Origin: Microbulbifer sp. Q7
GTDB lineage: Bacteria; Pseudomonadota; Gammaproteobacteria; Pseudomonadales; Cellvibrionaceae
Length of the DNA stretch: 64,000 nucleotides
Assembly (NCBI RefSeq): GCF_001639145.1
Contig: NZ_LROY01000001.1
Span: 870,501 to 934,500 of the forward strand
Direction of reading: 5' to 3'
Each line of letters starts with the position of its first letter. The first letter of the stretch is position 1. The notes beneath the pieces are model-generated. The model did no database searches. It saw nothing but the letters and a program-made list of their open reading frames with translations, and was not told the origin of the DNA. This document shows positions 52,289 through 61,489 of the stretch, piece after piece. Position numbers and translations under genes: made by a program.

Positions 52289-53695
52289 ATGAATACAGCC
52301 ATGACCGTATACGGCTCCACCAGTCGTTCCCTGTTCCGTTCCTTCGATTTCGGCAAGTCCGCGCGCACGTGGCCCGCTCCCGTCCTTCTGTTGCCGCTGT
52401 TCGCTCTCCCGCTGCCGGCCTTTGCGTTTCCCGGTGAGGGGCTGTTGCTGGATACGCAGGTACCCCTGATCTGGGTATTGCTACTGGCCCTCGCCACCGC
52501 GGCCTTTGCCATTGCCTGGACGGTAGCCACTGCCAAAACCCGCGCTGCGCTGGACGCCGGGGCCGCGCAGGCGACGGACCTGCAGGCAGAAAATGCCAAG
52601 TTGTTTCGTCAGGTGCAGTCGCGGGTACACGAGCTGATGACGCGCGACAAACTGCTGGAAGAAGCCAAGGCCGAGGCGGAGCAGATGCGCGAGGAGCATT
52701 GCGACTTTCTCTCGATTACCGGCCACCGCATGCGCAAGCCCCTGGAAACCCTGGTGAGCACCATGAACCTGCTCTCCCGCGGTGCCGACGGTGAAGCACG
52801 CCAGTTGGCAGAAGCCGCTCTGGGGCAGTGCCGACAGCTGCGCAGCGGTATCGAGGATATCCAGCGCGCCGGGCAGGTTTCCGGGCAGGCGGTGCCGGCG
52901 ACCGCGTCCCGGGATGGCGCCCAGCGGGAGCTGGAGATTCTCCTGGTCGAAAACGACACGCATCCCTCCTTGCGCACTCGCCTGGAGGCCCACGGCCATC
53001 GGGTGCGCCGGGAGACCAACGGCGTTGACGGCGCCGACGCCGCCCTGCGTGGCAAGTTCGACCTGGTGCTGGTCGACGTGCGTTTGCCGCTGATCGATGG
53101 AGTGGAAACGGCGCGCAAGATCCGCGGTGATTACGGTAACAAAGACCTGCTGATCTTCGGCATGCTGCCGGATCTGCGTAAAGGGGATAAAGAGCGTTAC
53201 CTGGAGCGCGGTCTGAGTGGGGTCCTCCCGGTACCTGCCAGCGACCCTCAGTTGTTGCAGTTGTTGAGCTGGGTGGAGCAGAAAACACGCGAATCGGCAC
53301 CAGCGGGTAAATCCACACGGGCCGCCAAGATGCTGAATGCGAGCACGCTGGAGCGCCAGCGGGACACCCTCGGACATCTGGCATTTGCCGAGTTGCTGGG
53401 GGACCGCCTGGCCAATATGCCGAAGAAGATCACCGCCTTCACCAGCTCGCTCACCGGACGCCACTGGCTCGATGCGCAACATCAGGCACAGGCGATTGCC
53501 GCCGAGGCCGAAAGCGTGGGCCTGGAGGTGGTAGCGAGTCGCCTGAAGGCGCTGGCGGCACGGCTGTCCATCGACAGCGAGCGAGATTACTGTCGCCACC
53601 AGCGCACGGAAATTCTGGGCCTGATGCGGACGTCCATCCAGCAACTGAAATCCTGGCGGGAGAAAAATGTCCACACCGAGTGGGCCCTGAGATAG
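52289..53695 (+). CDS. degenerate membrane phosphorelay protein (HisKA-like, REC, HPt-like)
   Basis: 468 residues. Two hydrophobic segments (about 27-48 and 57-81), a coiled coil (about 85-135), then a HisKA-like helix pair where the H-box reads FLSITGHRMRKPLETLV. No ATPase (HATPase_c) domain follows. A REC domain (about 215-330) keeps the acceptor Asp in LVLVDVRLPLIDG and acidic ILLVEND. The C-terminal helices (about 380-430) align with HPt, but the phosphoryl His is Gln (QAIAAEAESVGL). So it cannot phosphorylate itself; it may take phosphate from another kinase or act as scaffold. The start is uncertain: ATG at 52289 or 52301. Confidence 0.7.
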   Translation: MNTAMTVYGSTSRSLFRSFDFGKSARTWPAPVLLLPLFALPLPAFAFPGEGLLLDTQVPLIWVLLLALATAAFAIAWTVATAKTRAALDAGAAQATDLQAENAKLFRQVQSRVHELMTRDKLLEEAKAEAEQMREEHCDFLSITGHRMRKPLETLVSTMNLLSRGADGEARQLAEAALGQCRQLRSGIEDIQRAGQVSGQAVPATASRDGAQRELEILLVENDTHPSLRTRLEAHGHRVRRETNGVDGADAALRGKFDLVLVDVRLPLIDGVETARKIRGDYGNKDLLIFGMLPDLRKGDKERYLERGLSGVLPVPASDPQLLQLLSWVEQKTRESAPAGKSTRAAKMLNASTLERQRDTLGHLAFAELLGDRLANMPKKITAFTSSLTGRHWLDAQHQAQAIAAEAESVGLEVVASRLKALAARLSIDSERDYCRHQRTEILGLMRTSIQQLKSWREKNVHTEWALR

Positions 53696-53808
53696 GCGCC
53701 GTGGTTGTTGCGACAATGTGTCGCTGGGCAGCGTTATATTCGGCGTGGTTTGGGCTTACACTAGCGGCTGGATTGAAACACGGTATTCATTGAAGGAACC
53801 CTGAGCCC

Positions 53809-54162
53809 ATGTCTGAGCAGTACCCTGCCCCTCAACAGGCCGAGCGCGAGCGCTCTGGCCGAGATATTGCCACGCTGGTGTACCTGATTCAGGCCATCAG
53901 CCTGTTTACCGCGGTGCCCTTCTTTGTGGGTGTGCTGATCAACTACGTGAAGCGCGGCGATGTGCGCGGCACCCTGGCAGAATCCCATTTCCGCTGGCAA
54001 ATCCGCACTTTCTGGTACAGCCTGCTGTGGTTTGTGGTGGGCTGGGCGACGGTGTGGATTCTGGTGGGCTTTGCGGTCTGGGGAATCAGCTGGGTGTGGA
54101 TGGTGTATCGGGTGATTCGCGGCTGGTTAACGCTGGCGGATAACCGACCAGCCTATTCATAG
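53809..54162 (+). CDS. DUF4870-like inner-membrane protein
   Basis: 117 residues; polar N-terminus of 18, then three TM helices: DIATLVYLIQAISLFTAVPF-type helix, FWYSLLWFVVGWATVWILVG, and VWGISWVWMVYRVIRGW. The Asn-Tyr-Val-Lys and HFRWQIRTFW motif between them is typical of this conserved family of unknown role. Ends 21 nt before its terminator. Confidence 0.8.
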   Translation: MSEQYPAPQQAERERSGRDIATLVYLIQAISLFTAVPFFVGVLINYVKRGDVRGTLAESHFRWQIRTFWYSLLWFVVGWATVWILVGFAVWGISWVWMVYRVIRGWLTLADNRPAYS

Positions 54163-54183
54163 AAAAATTGATGAGAGAGATGT

Positions 54184-54210
54184 GAGCGGCCAAGTGGCCG
54201 CTCTTTTTTT
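54184..54210 (+). terminator. terminator of the DUF4870-like gene
   Basis: 8-bp stem GAGCGGCC-AAGT-GGCCGCTC and a seven-T run. Confidence 0.92.
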
Positions 54211-54245
54211 GCCTCGCAAACAGGCAATGGGTGCGCCGTTGCGGC

Positions 54246-55505
54246 TTAGAAACCGCCCATCAATGCCAGCACAAACAGGTCTGCCGGCAGCTGCTGGCCA
54301 TTGACCCGCAGGTTGCCGCGCTCGAGTTGCAGGTGCATGGACAGCTGGCCGTTTTCCTCCTTCAGGAAACCGTACTGTTTGAGCGCGCTGGCCTGCATGA
54401 TCAGTGGCGATTGCAGCAGGGCTTGCTCCGCAGCGGTGATGTTGGCGCTGCCGTTGAGGTTGTCGAGCCAGAACAGTTTGTCGTTCGCCACCTTTCGGCT
54501 TCTCGGCATGCCCTTCCAGTCCACATCCATCTGCAGTTGCATGGGGCCGTTAGCGCTCTCAATATCCAGCTGTTGCTGCAACTTCACCGGGCGCTCAAAT
54601 ATCTTTGGCCAGCTGCGCTGAGCTGTAGGGGTGAGCAGCGCGGTATACAGGTAGTGGTGCAGGTCGTCATAGCTGACCGCCGGCGCGTTCAGCTGGTGGG
54701 TGAGTGCGCGGGCGGGGGTGGCCGACTGGATTTCCGGCAGCTTGACTGCGGTCTGCACGTTGAGGGTGCGTGCGGCCACCAGCTTTCCGGTGTAATCAAA
54801 TTCGGCATTGCGCAACTCCAGTGGCCCGGAGTCATTGTTGGCCCGTACCAGCGGCAGGTCCAGATGCAGGCTGCCGGCGCCGTCAGGTGCCAGCTGGAAG
54901 TTGCCTTTGGCCGACTGCACGTAGAGTGCCTCACGGTGGCCGTCCATGCGGACGAATTCACCAAGCTCGAAATCACTGGCTTGCTGCTGCCCCTGGTAAT
55001 CCGTGATCAGCTGAATACGGGCGCCGGCAAACTGAATCTGCTGGTCGGCGACGTTGCGTTCAATGGGCAGCAGGTGCAGGGTATTGATGACCCGATTGTT
55101 TGTCGCGACCAGGGTTTCCACCACCATCGGGCTGTCTTCCACACTGGCACCGATGGGGCCGTAGTAGGCTTCCAGTTGGTGACGCAGGGTCGGTTCCAGC
55201 TGCTTGCCGGTCAGGCGGGTTTCTGCGTAAAGGGCGCCGATGCGTGGGCCACTGCGGGTAATCAGCACCGGGCCATGCTGGATCTCGGTGAAGGTTTCCG
55301 AGGCGCCGTCCTTGCCCTTGAACAGGGTCAGGGCCTCGGCACCGAACCAGCTGCGCTGGTAGCCGGTGACCTCGATGTTGGGCTGGTGTGCTAGCTGTTG
55401 CTGCAGTACCTGCTCTACTTTGGGGCCGATCAGGCCAGGGGCAATCAAGGCTGCCAGCAGCAACAGGGTGGAGAGGGCAAGCAGGATAAAACGTAAGGCT
55501 TTCAT
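54246..55505 (-). CDS. DUF945 (YdgA-like) protein
   Basis: 419 residues. N-terminal signal anchor (RFILLALSTLLLLAALIAPGLIG), then the DUF945 opening (GYQRSWFGAEALTLF) and a long beta-rich periplasmic part ending in a helix (LPADLFVLALMGGF). E. coli YdgA/YihF relatives are inner-membrane-anchored, role unknown. An in-frame TTG at 55520 gives five more residues; ATG at 55505 is preferred. Downstream of, and convergent with, the DUF4870-like gene. Confidence 0.82.
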   Translation of the reverse strand: MKALRFILLALSTLLLLAALIAPGLIGPKVEQVLQQQLAHQPNIEVTGYQRSWFGAEALTLFKGKDGASETFTEIQHGPVLITRSGPRIGALYAETRLTGKQLEPTLRHQLEAYYGPIGASVEDSPMVVETLVATNNRVINTLHLLPIERNVADQQIQFAGARIQLITDYQGQQQASDFELGEFVRMDGHREALYVQSAKGNFQLAPDGAGSLHLDLPLVRANNDSGPLELRNAEFDYTGKLVAARTLNVQTAVKLPEIQSATPARALTHQLNAPAVSYDDLHHYLYTALLTPTAQRSWPKIFERPVKLQQQLDIESANGPMQLQMDVDWKGMPRSRKVANDKLFWLDNLNGSANITAAEQALLQSPLIMQASALKQYGFLKEENGQLSMHLQLERGNLRVNGQQLPADLFVLALMGGF

Positions 55506-55580
55506 GCGATCAAATTTCAAGCGTTGGGACCAGCGCCCGATGGTAGCAGATCGCGATGCAGACTGTGACCGCTATTCCCC

Positions 55581-56501
55581 TCAGTCCCCGTCGACCAGGC
55601 CGCATTCGCCGGCAATAGCGCGGGCGACCTTGGAGCCGCTTTCACGGTTCAGGGCACTGGAAATAAAATTGCCGGCTTTGGCCAGGCGGCCCAGATCGAT
55701 ACCGGTGTGGATGCCGAGGCCTTCGAGCATGTACAGCACATCCTCGCTGGCCACATTGCCCGAAGCACCGCGGGCATAAGGACAGCCGCCCAGGCCGGCA
55801 ACCGCGGAATCCACCACGGTCACCCCCGTCTGCAGTGCCGCATAGATATTGGCGAGCGCCTGGCCATAGGTATCGTGGAAGTGCACCGCCAGCTTCTCGA
55901 GTGGTACTTGTCTGGCCACGGTTTCAATCATGGACCGCGCCTTTTCCGGGGTGCCCACACCAATGGTATCGCCGAGGCTGATTTCATAGCAGCCCATATC
56001 CAGCAGCGCGCGACTGACCTCGGCCACTTTTTGCGGCTTGATGTCGCCCTCGTAGGGGCAGCCCAGCACGCAGGACACATAACCGCGTACGGGAATGCCG
56101 TCTGCGCGAGCCTGCTCCACCAGGGGGCGGAAGCGCGCCAGGCTCTCCTCGATGGAGCAATTGATGTTCTTGCGCGTGAAGCTTTCCGAGGCTGCACCAA
56201 ACACCGCTACCTCATCTGCTCGCGCATCGCGAGCCCGCTCGTAGCCCACCATGTTGGGGGTGAGGGCACTGTAGGTGACACCGGGTGCCCGCTGGATACC
56301 GGCAAGAACCTCCTCGCTGGCGGCCATCTGCGGCACCCATTTGGGGCTCACGAAGCTGCCGGCTTCGATCACCTGCAGGCCGCTTTCGCTCAACAGGTTG
56401 ATCAGTGCCACCCGTGTTTCCACAGAGATCGGCTGCTTTTCATTCTGCAGGCCATCCCGCGGGCCTACCTCGACTATTTTTACCCGGCTGGGAAGTGTCA
56501 T
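55581..56501 (-). CDS. liuE: hydroxymethylglutaryl-CoA lyase LiuE
   Basis: 306-residue TIM-barrel enzyme, HMG-CoA to acetyl-CoA and acetoacetate, last step of leucine/isovalerate breakdown. [13 protein letters not shown] holds the catalytic Arg/Asp, and [14 protein letters not shown] follows. Metal ligands lie in [14 protein letters not shown], and the catalytic Cys in [17 protein letters not shown] at 56501 is 4 nt past the liuD stop, with GAGG just before. Distal end of the liu cluster. Confidence 0.95.
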   Translation of the reverse strand: MTLPSRVKIVEVGPRDGLQNEKQPISVETRVALINLLSESGLQVIEAGSFVSPKWVPQMAASEEVLAGIQRAPGVTYSALTPNMVGYERARDARADEVAVFGAASESFTRKNINCSIEESLARFRPLVEQARADGIPVRGYVSCVLGCPYEGDIKPQKVAEVSRALLDMGCYEISLGDTIGVGTPEKARSMIETVARQVPLEKLAVHFHDTYGQALANIYAALQTGVTVVDSAVAGLGGCPYARGASGNVASEDVLYMLEGLGIHTGIDLGRLAKAGNFISSALNRESGSKVARAIAGECGLVDGD

Positions 56502-56505
56502 CGCC

Positions 56506-58509
56506 TCAGGCCTCCGCAGTTTCCACAGTGAAGTCGACCAGCAGGCTGCCGCCATCGACCAGTTCGCCCGGAGCGCAGAAGAACTGGTTTACGGTGCCGT
56601 CTGCCGGCGCGCGCAGGGTGTGCTCCATCTTCATGGCCTCCATCACCAGCAGCGGTTGATCCTTGCTGACCTTCGCCCCGGCGTCTGCCAGCAGGGCGAC
56701 AATGGTGCCGTTCATCGGGGCTTCCAGACCGTGCGCTGTATCGCTGGTCTCGCCAATATCCGGCGGCAGGATTTTGAAATCCACCTGCTCGCCACTGACA
56801 AACACCGTGCCCTCGCTGCCCTGGGCAACGCTGGAAAAGTTCACCCGGCGTCCATCCAGCACCGCCACGTTCTGGCCGTGCAGTGACGAGATGGTGCCCT
56901 GTTGGGCATCCACGGCGGCATCACAGCGCCACTGCAGTTTTTCTTCACTGCCGGAAAAATGGATTTCGATCTCGCGCCCGTGCACTTCGACTTTCTGGCG
57001 GCGCCATACCGTCAGTCCGTTGCGCCAGTTATTGCCGGCGTGCCAGGGTGAAAAAGCATCGGCTCTGGGTGCACTGCGATGTTGTGCGCGGGTTTCGCTG
57101 TGTTGCAGGAAGGCGGCAATGGCTGCGCACTGCTGCGCGCGCAGCTGCTGTTCCTGCTGCAGAATTTCCTGTTCGTGATCTTCGATAAAGTGGGTGGTAA
57201 CTCGACCATTCACAAATGCGGTGTGATTGATCACCCGGCGCAGAAATTCAATGTTGTGGCGCAGCCCGGCGATCTGGTAGTGCTGCAGGGCGCGGTCAAG
57301 CTTGGCCAGCGCCTCCCGGCGGTTGCGCCCGTGCACGATCAGCTTGGAGATCATCGGGTCGTAGTGCACGCTGATTTCATCGCCGGTCTGTACGCCGGTA
57401 TCCACGCGCACGGCGCTGTCCTGCGGGGGCGGCTGGTGGCGGAGTAACTTGCCGGTCGCGGGCAGGAAGTCGTTGTCGGGGTCTTCCGCATAGATACGCA
57501 CTTCAAAGGCGTGCCCTATGATGTGCAGGTCTTCCTGTGCCAGTGGCAGGGGGTCGCCGGCGCCCACCGCCAGCTGCCACGCCACCAGGTCCTGGCCGGT
57601 AATCATTTCGGTTACCGGGTGTTCCACCTGCAGGCGGGTGTTCATTTCCATAAAGTAGAAGGCACCGCTGCCGTCGAGCAGGAATTCCACGGTGCCGGCA
57701 CCCACATAGCCAATGGCATGGGCGGCGCGCAGGGCGGCCTCGCCCATTTTCTTGCGGGTTTCTTCCGGGAGTCCCGGGGCCGGTGCTTCTTCCACGACTT
57801 TCTGGTGGCGCCGCTGCACGGAGCAGTCGCGCTCGAACAGGTACACGCCGTTGCCCTGCTTGTCACAGAACACCTGAATCTCGACGTGACGCGGGTTGAC
57901 CACATAGCGCTCAATCAGCATGACGTCGTCGCTGAAGGCGTTTTGTGATTCCCGTTTGGCGGCGTCCAGCGCTGCGTGGAAGTCGTCGGCCTTGTCGACC
58001 CGGCGCATGCCTTTACCGCCACCGCCGGCGGCGGCCTTGAGCAGTACCGGGTAGCCAATGCGGTTGGCATGGCCTTCGAGAATGCCGGGGTCCTGGTTGG
58101 TGCCGTGATAGCCGGGCACCAGTGGCACCTTGGCTTCTTCCATGATCCGTTTGGCGGCGGATTTGGAGCCCATGGCTTCGATGGCGGCGGCGGGTGGGCC
58201 GACAAAGATGATGCCGGCTTCTTCGCAGGCGCGGCAGAAGCCGGCATTCTCGGAGAGGAATCCGTAGCCGGGGTGTATGGCGTCGGCGCCGGTGCGCTTG
58301 GCGGCGGCGAGGACTTTGTCGATGTCCAGGTAGGATTCTTTGGCCGGTGCGGGGCCGAGGTGTACGGCTTCGTCGGCCTGCTGGACATGCAGGGCGTTGG
58401 CATCTGCGTCGGAATACACCGCAACGGTGGCAACGCCGAGACGACGCGCGGTGCGGATAATGCGGCAGGCGATTTCGCCACGGTTGGCGATCAGCAGTTT
58501 GCGAATCAT
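56506..58509 (-). CDS. liuD: methylcrotonyl-CoA carboxylase biotinylated subunit LiuD
   Basis: 667 residues: biotin carboxylase (about 1-450; [20 protein letters not shown]-grasp [24 protein letters not shown]), a BT-like linker, and a C-terminal biotinyl domain with Lys627 in [11 protein letters not shown]. Carboxylates biotin for LiuB in making 3-methylglutaconyl-CoA. Preceded by palindromic element 11 in the gap from liuC. Confidence 0.96.
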   Translation of the reverse strand: MIRKLLIANRGEIACRIIRTARRLGVATVAVYSDADANALHVQQADEAVHLGPAPAKESYLDIDKVLAAAKRTGADAIHPGYGFLSENAGFCRACEEAGIIFVGPPAAAIEAMGSKSAAKRIMEEAKVPLVPGYHGTNQDPGILEGHANRIGYPVLLKAAAGGGGKGMRRVDKADDFHAALDAAKRESQNAFSDDVMLIERYVVNPRHVEIQVFCDKQGNGVYLFERDCSVQRRHQKVVEEAPAPGLPEETRKKMGEAALRAAHAIGYVGAGTVEFLLDGSGAFYFMEMNTRLQVEHPVTEMITGQDLVAWQLAVGAGDPLPLAQEDLHIIGHAFEVRIYAEDPDNDFLPATGKLLRHQPPPQDSAVRVDTGVQTGDEISVHYDPMISKLIVHGRNRREALAKLDRALQHYQIAGLRHNIEFLRRVINHTAFVNGRVTTHFIEDHEQEILQQEQQLRAQQCAAIAAFLQHSETRAQHRSAPRADAFSPWHAGNNWRNGLTVWRRQKVEVHGREIEIHFSGSEEKLQWRCDAAVDAQQGTISSLHGQNVAVLDGRRVNFSSVAQGSEGTVFVSGEQVDFKILPPDIGETSDTAHGLEAPMNGTIVALLADAGAKVSKDQPLLVMEAMKMEHTLRAPADGTVNQFFCAPGELVDGGSLLVDFTVETAEA

Positions 58510-58576
58510 AGCTGGCTCTGTTGTCTTTCCCAGGTTCTTGGGTGCTCTGTTCTTGTAACGTAGCGGCCGGTCATCA

Positions 58577-58663
58577 GGGGCAGGTTTTCAGGACCGCTGT
58601 GAACCCATCCCTGGGCGCTTCGGCGCAAACATCCTGTTTGCGACGATCCTGAAAACCTGCCCC
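58577..58663 (+). repeat. palindromic element copy 11 (orientation A), short arms
   Basis: Outer stem 58577-58593 with 58647-58663, 17 bp perfect; the outer 12 bp of the usual arm no longer pair well. Core GAACCCATCCCTGGGCGCTT; inner hairpin GCGCAAAC-ATCCT-GTTTGCG. In the 207-bp gap between liuC and liuD. Confidence 0.9.
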
Positions 58664-58716
58664 CGACGCCCGCCCTTCAATTTAAACGTCTGTGCGTTGT
58701 AAGCGTCGGGGCAAAC

Positions 58717-59514
58717 TTACTCTTCGCTGGTATTCATCCAACTGGGCGCACGCTTCTCCAGAAACGCACTTAACCCTTCCTGTCCTTCCGGGGACACGCG
58801 CACGGCGGCAATCAGTGCACTGGTTTGGCCCTGCAGCTCGTCATTAACAACCCGGTTGGACATGGACATGGCCAGTTGCTTGGCCATGGTGACGGCATTG
58901 GGGCCGTTGTCGGTGATGTTGTTCACCAGCTGCTGCACGGTTAAATCCAGCTCGCCCTCGGGGACGACTTCCGACACCAGGCCGATTTCCTTGGCGCGTT
59001 CGGCGGAGAAGCGTTCGGCAGTAACGAAATAGCGCCGCGCCTGACGGGTGCCGATGGCGTTGATGACGTACGGGCTGATGGTCGCGGGCAGCAGGCCGAT
59101 TTTGACCTCGCTCAGGCAGAAGCTGGCGCGCTCGGCGGCGATGGCGATGTCGCAGCAGCTGACGAGGCCCACGGCACCGCCAAACGCAGCGCCCTGTACC
59201 CGGGCGATGGTGGGCGCCGGGAACTGGTCGAGTTTGTGCAGCATGGCTGCGAGGGCGGCGGCGTCCTGGCGGTTCTGGTCCTCACTGTATTCGGCCATGC
59301 GCTTCATCCAGTTGAGGTCGGCACCGGCGGAAAAGCTTTTGCCGTTGGACGCGAGCACCAGTGCGCGAATACCGCCACTGCGCGCGAGGTTGTCGAAGGT
59401 TTCGCCGAGCTGGCGAATCAGGTCGTCATCGAAGGCGTTGTGGATTTCAGGACGGTTGAGGGTAACCGTGGCAACGCCTTCGTTGTCGATGTCGCACAGC
59501 ATTTTTTCGGTCAT
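58717..59514 (-). CDS. liuC: methylglutaconyl-CoA hydratase LiuC
   Basis: 265-residue crotonase-fold enzyme hydrating 3-methylglutaconyl-CoA to HMG-CoA. Oxyanion-hole segments SNGKSFSAGADLNWMKRM and RVQGAAFGGAVGLVSCCDI; the Glu in SEVKIGLLPATISPYV is the usual catalytic position. Context between liuB and liuD makes LiuC more likely than a generic enoyl-CoA hydratase. Confidence 0.93.
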   Translation of the reverse strand: MTEKMLCDIDNEGVATVTLNRPEIHNAFDDDLIRQLGETFDNLARSGGIRALVLASNGKSFSAGADLNWMKRMAEYSEDQNRQDAAALAAMLHKLDQFPAPTIARVQGAAFGGAVGLVSCCDIAIAAERASFCLSEVKIGLLPATISPYVINAIGTRQARRYFVTAERFSAERAKEIGLVSEVVPEGELDLTVQQLVNNITDNGPNAVTMAKQLAMSMSNRVVNDELQGQTSALIAAVRVSPEGQEGLSAFLEKRAPSWMNTSEE

Positions 59515-59554
59515 GATGATTCCTTGAAGTTGGCAGTCGCTACGGAGTCTGTAA

Positions 59555-59679
59555 GGTTCTGATGCCGGTACTGGTTTGCTGGACCTTCACCGCCATGGAT
59601 GGCGGTGCAGAGCCCCCAGGGATGGGTTGAGGGGGGGCGCCTAGCTCGTGTCCAGCAAACCAGTACCGGCAGCAGGACC
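59555..59679 (-). repeat. palindromic element copy 12 (orientation B, variant spacer)
   Basis: Outer stem 59555-59584 with 59650-59679, 30 bp, one mismatch and one wobble. Inner hairpin CACCGCC-ATGGAT-GGCGGTG; core CCCCCAGGGATGGGTTGA. GGCGCCTAGCTC (59636-59647) is the reverse complement of the variant block in copy 9. Between liuB and liuC. Confidence 0.88.
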
Positions 59680-59706
59680 CGCGCCATACTATCCCAGTGC
59701 CCAGAA

Positions 59707-61314
59707 CTACATTCGAAAGACCCCGAACTTCGTTTCCTCCGGCTCCTTGTGCGTGGCCGCCGCCAGGCACAAGCCCAGTACAGTGCGTGTATCTTTCGGA
59801 TCAATTACACCGTCGTCCCACAAGCGCGCGGAGGCGTAGTAGGGGTGACCTTGGTGCTCGTAGTCGTCGATGATCGGCTGTTTGAACTTGGCGATGTCTT
59901 CCTCGCTCCACTCTTCACCGCGCGCCGCCATCTGGTCTTTCTTCACCTGCGCCAGCACGCCCGCCGCCTGCTCGCCCCCCATCACCGAGATGCGTGCATT
60001 CGGCCACATAAACAGGAAGTTGGGATCGTAGGCGCGTCCGCACATACCGTAGTTGCCGGCACCGAAAGAGCCGCCGATCAGAATGGTGATCTTGGGTACC
60101 TTGGCAGTGGCAACCGCCGTCACCATCTTGGCGCCGTGCTTGGCAATACCGCCGGCTTCGTACTGCTTACCCACCATAAAACCGGTGATGTTCTGCAGGA
60201 ACACCAGCGGAATATTGCGCTGTGCGCACAGCTCGATAAAGTGCGCGCCCTTTTGTGCACTCTCGGCAAACAGAATGCCATTGTTGGCCACAATGCCCAC
60301 CGGATAGCCGTGAATACGCGCAAACCCGGTCACCAGCGTGTTGCCGTACAGCGCCTTGAATTCGTCAAACTCGGAACCGTCCACCACACGCGCAATAATC
60401 TCGCGCACATCAAACGGCTGGCGGGAATCCTTCGGCACAATGCCGTAGATCTCTTCCGGCGGATAAATCGGCTCCACTGGCTTTTGGATATCCAGCCCCG
60501 GATTCTTCACCCGGTTCAGGCGCGCCACGGAATTGCGCGCAATCTGCAGTGCGTGGGTATCGTTATTGGCAAAGTGATCGGAAACCCCGGAAGTCTTGCA
60601 GTGCACCTCGGCCCCGCCCAGCTCCTCGGCAGATACCTCCTCACCGGTCGCCGCCTTCACCAGCGGCGGACCCGCCAGGAAAATCGTCGCCTGCTCCTTC
60701 ACCATGATGGACTCATCCGCCATCGCCGGCACATATGCACCCCCGGCAGTACAGCTGCCCATCACCACCGCGATCTGCGGAATGTTCTTCGCCGACAAAT
60801 TCGCCTGGTTAAAGAAAATCCGCCCGAAATGTTCACGGTCCGGGAATACATCGTCCTGACGCGGCAGGTTGGCACCGCCGGAATCCACCAGATAGATACA
60901 CGGCAGATTATTCTGCTCGGCAATCGCCTGCGCACGCAGGTGCTTTTTCACCGTCAGCGGATAATAGGTCCCGCCTTTCACCGTCGCATCGTTGGCAACG
61001 ATCACACAGGGCTGACCGGCCACGGTACCGATACCGGTCAGGATGCCCGCCGCCGGCACGTCTTCACCGTACACATCAAATGCGGCCATTTGTGAAAACT
61101 CGAGGAACGGACTGCCCGGATCGAGCAGGGTGTCGATACGCTCGCGGGGTAGCAGCTTGCCGCGAGAAACGTGTTTCTCCCGCGCGCGCTCGCTGCCGCC
61201 CTTGGCGATGGTTTCCAGTTTTTCCCGCAGGTCGTCCACGATCTTCTGCATCTGTTCGCGGTTTTCCGCAAACGCTGAATCTCGGGAATTTATTTTGCTC
61301 TGAATCTGATTCAT
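59707..61314 (-). CDS. liuB: methylcrotonyl-CoA carboxylase carboxyltransferase subunit LiuB
   Basis: 535-residue carboxyltransferase with two crotonase-like halves: [51 protein letters not shown] in the first and [39 protein letters not shown] in the second. Moves CO2 from LiuD's biotin to methylcrotonyl-CoA. ATG at 61314 preferred to a GTG three codons earlier. Confidence 0.96.
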   Translation of the reverse strand: MNQIQSKINSRDSAFAENREQMQKIVDDLREKLETIAKGGSERAREKHVSRGKLLPRERIDTLLDPGSPFLEFSQMAAFDVYGEDVPAAGILTGIGTVAGQPCVIVANDATVKGGTYYPLTVKKHLRAQAIAEQNNLPCIYLVDSGGANLPRQDDVFPDREHFGRIFFNQANLSAKNIPQIAVVMGSCTAGGAYVPAMADESIMVKEQATIFLAGPPLVKAATGEEVSAEELGGAEVHCKTSGVSDHFANNDTHALQIARNSVARLNRVKNPGLDIQKPVEPIYPPEEIYGIVPKDSRQPFDVREIIARVVDGSEFDEFKALYGNTLVTGFARIHGYPVGIVANNGILFAESAQKGAHFIELCAQRNIPLVFLQNITGFMVGKQYEAGGIAKHGAKMVTAVATAKVPKITILIGGSFGAGNYGMCGRAYDPNFLFMWPNARISVMGGEQAAGVLAQVKKDQMAARGEEWSEEDIAKFKQPIIDDYEHQGHPYYASARLWDDGVIDPKDTRTVLGLCLAAATHKEPEETKFGVFRM

Positions 61315-61355
61315 AGATAACACGAGGCCGTTCGTAGTCTGAATCTTGATGCGAA

Positions 61356-61467
61356 GGTGCTGGTGCCGGTACAGGTTTGCCAGACCTTCTAAAACAGGGA
61401 TGTTTTAGAAGAGTCCCCAGGGATGGGTTCACGACGTGTCTGGCAAACCTGTACCGGCAGCAGCGCC
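61356..61467 (-). repeat. palindromic element copy 13 (orientation B)
   Basis: Outer stem 61356-61384 with 61439-61467, 29 bp, one mismatch and one wobble. Inner hairpin CTTCTAAAAC-AGGGA-TGTTTTAGAAG; core TCCCCAGGGATGGGTTCAC. Left flank GATGCGAAG, right flank CCGCCACCG. Between liuA and liuB. Arms resemble copy 12. Confidence 0.9.
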
Positions 61468-61489
61468 GCCACCGGAAATAAAAAAGAAC

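Noticed and set aside
59599..61095. 498-codon plus-strand frame opposite liuB
   Set aside because: Antisense shadow of a clear carboxyltransferase gene.
14380..61467. Palindromic elements as integron attC sites
   Set aside because: They have long paired arms, an inner hairpin and variable arms like attC, but no GTTRRRY/RYYYAAC core sites, no cassette array and no integrase in view.
32834..61467. Palindromic elements as ordinary Rho-independent terminators
   Set aside because: They lack U-runs, occur in both orientations regardless of gene direction, and carry a conserved unpaired core that a terminator would not need.
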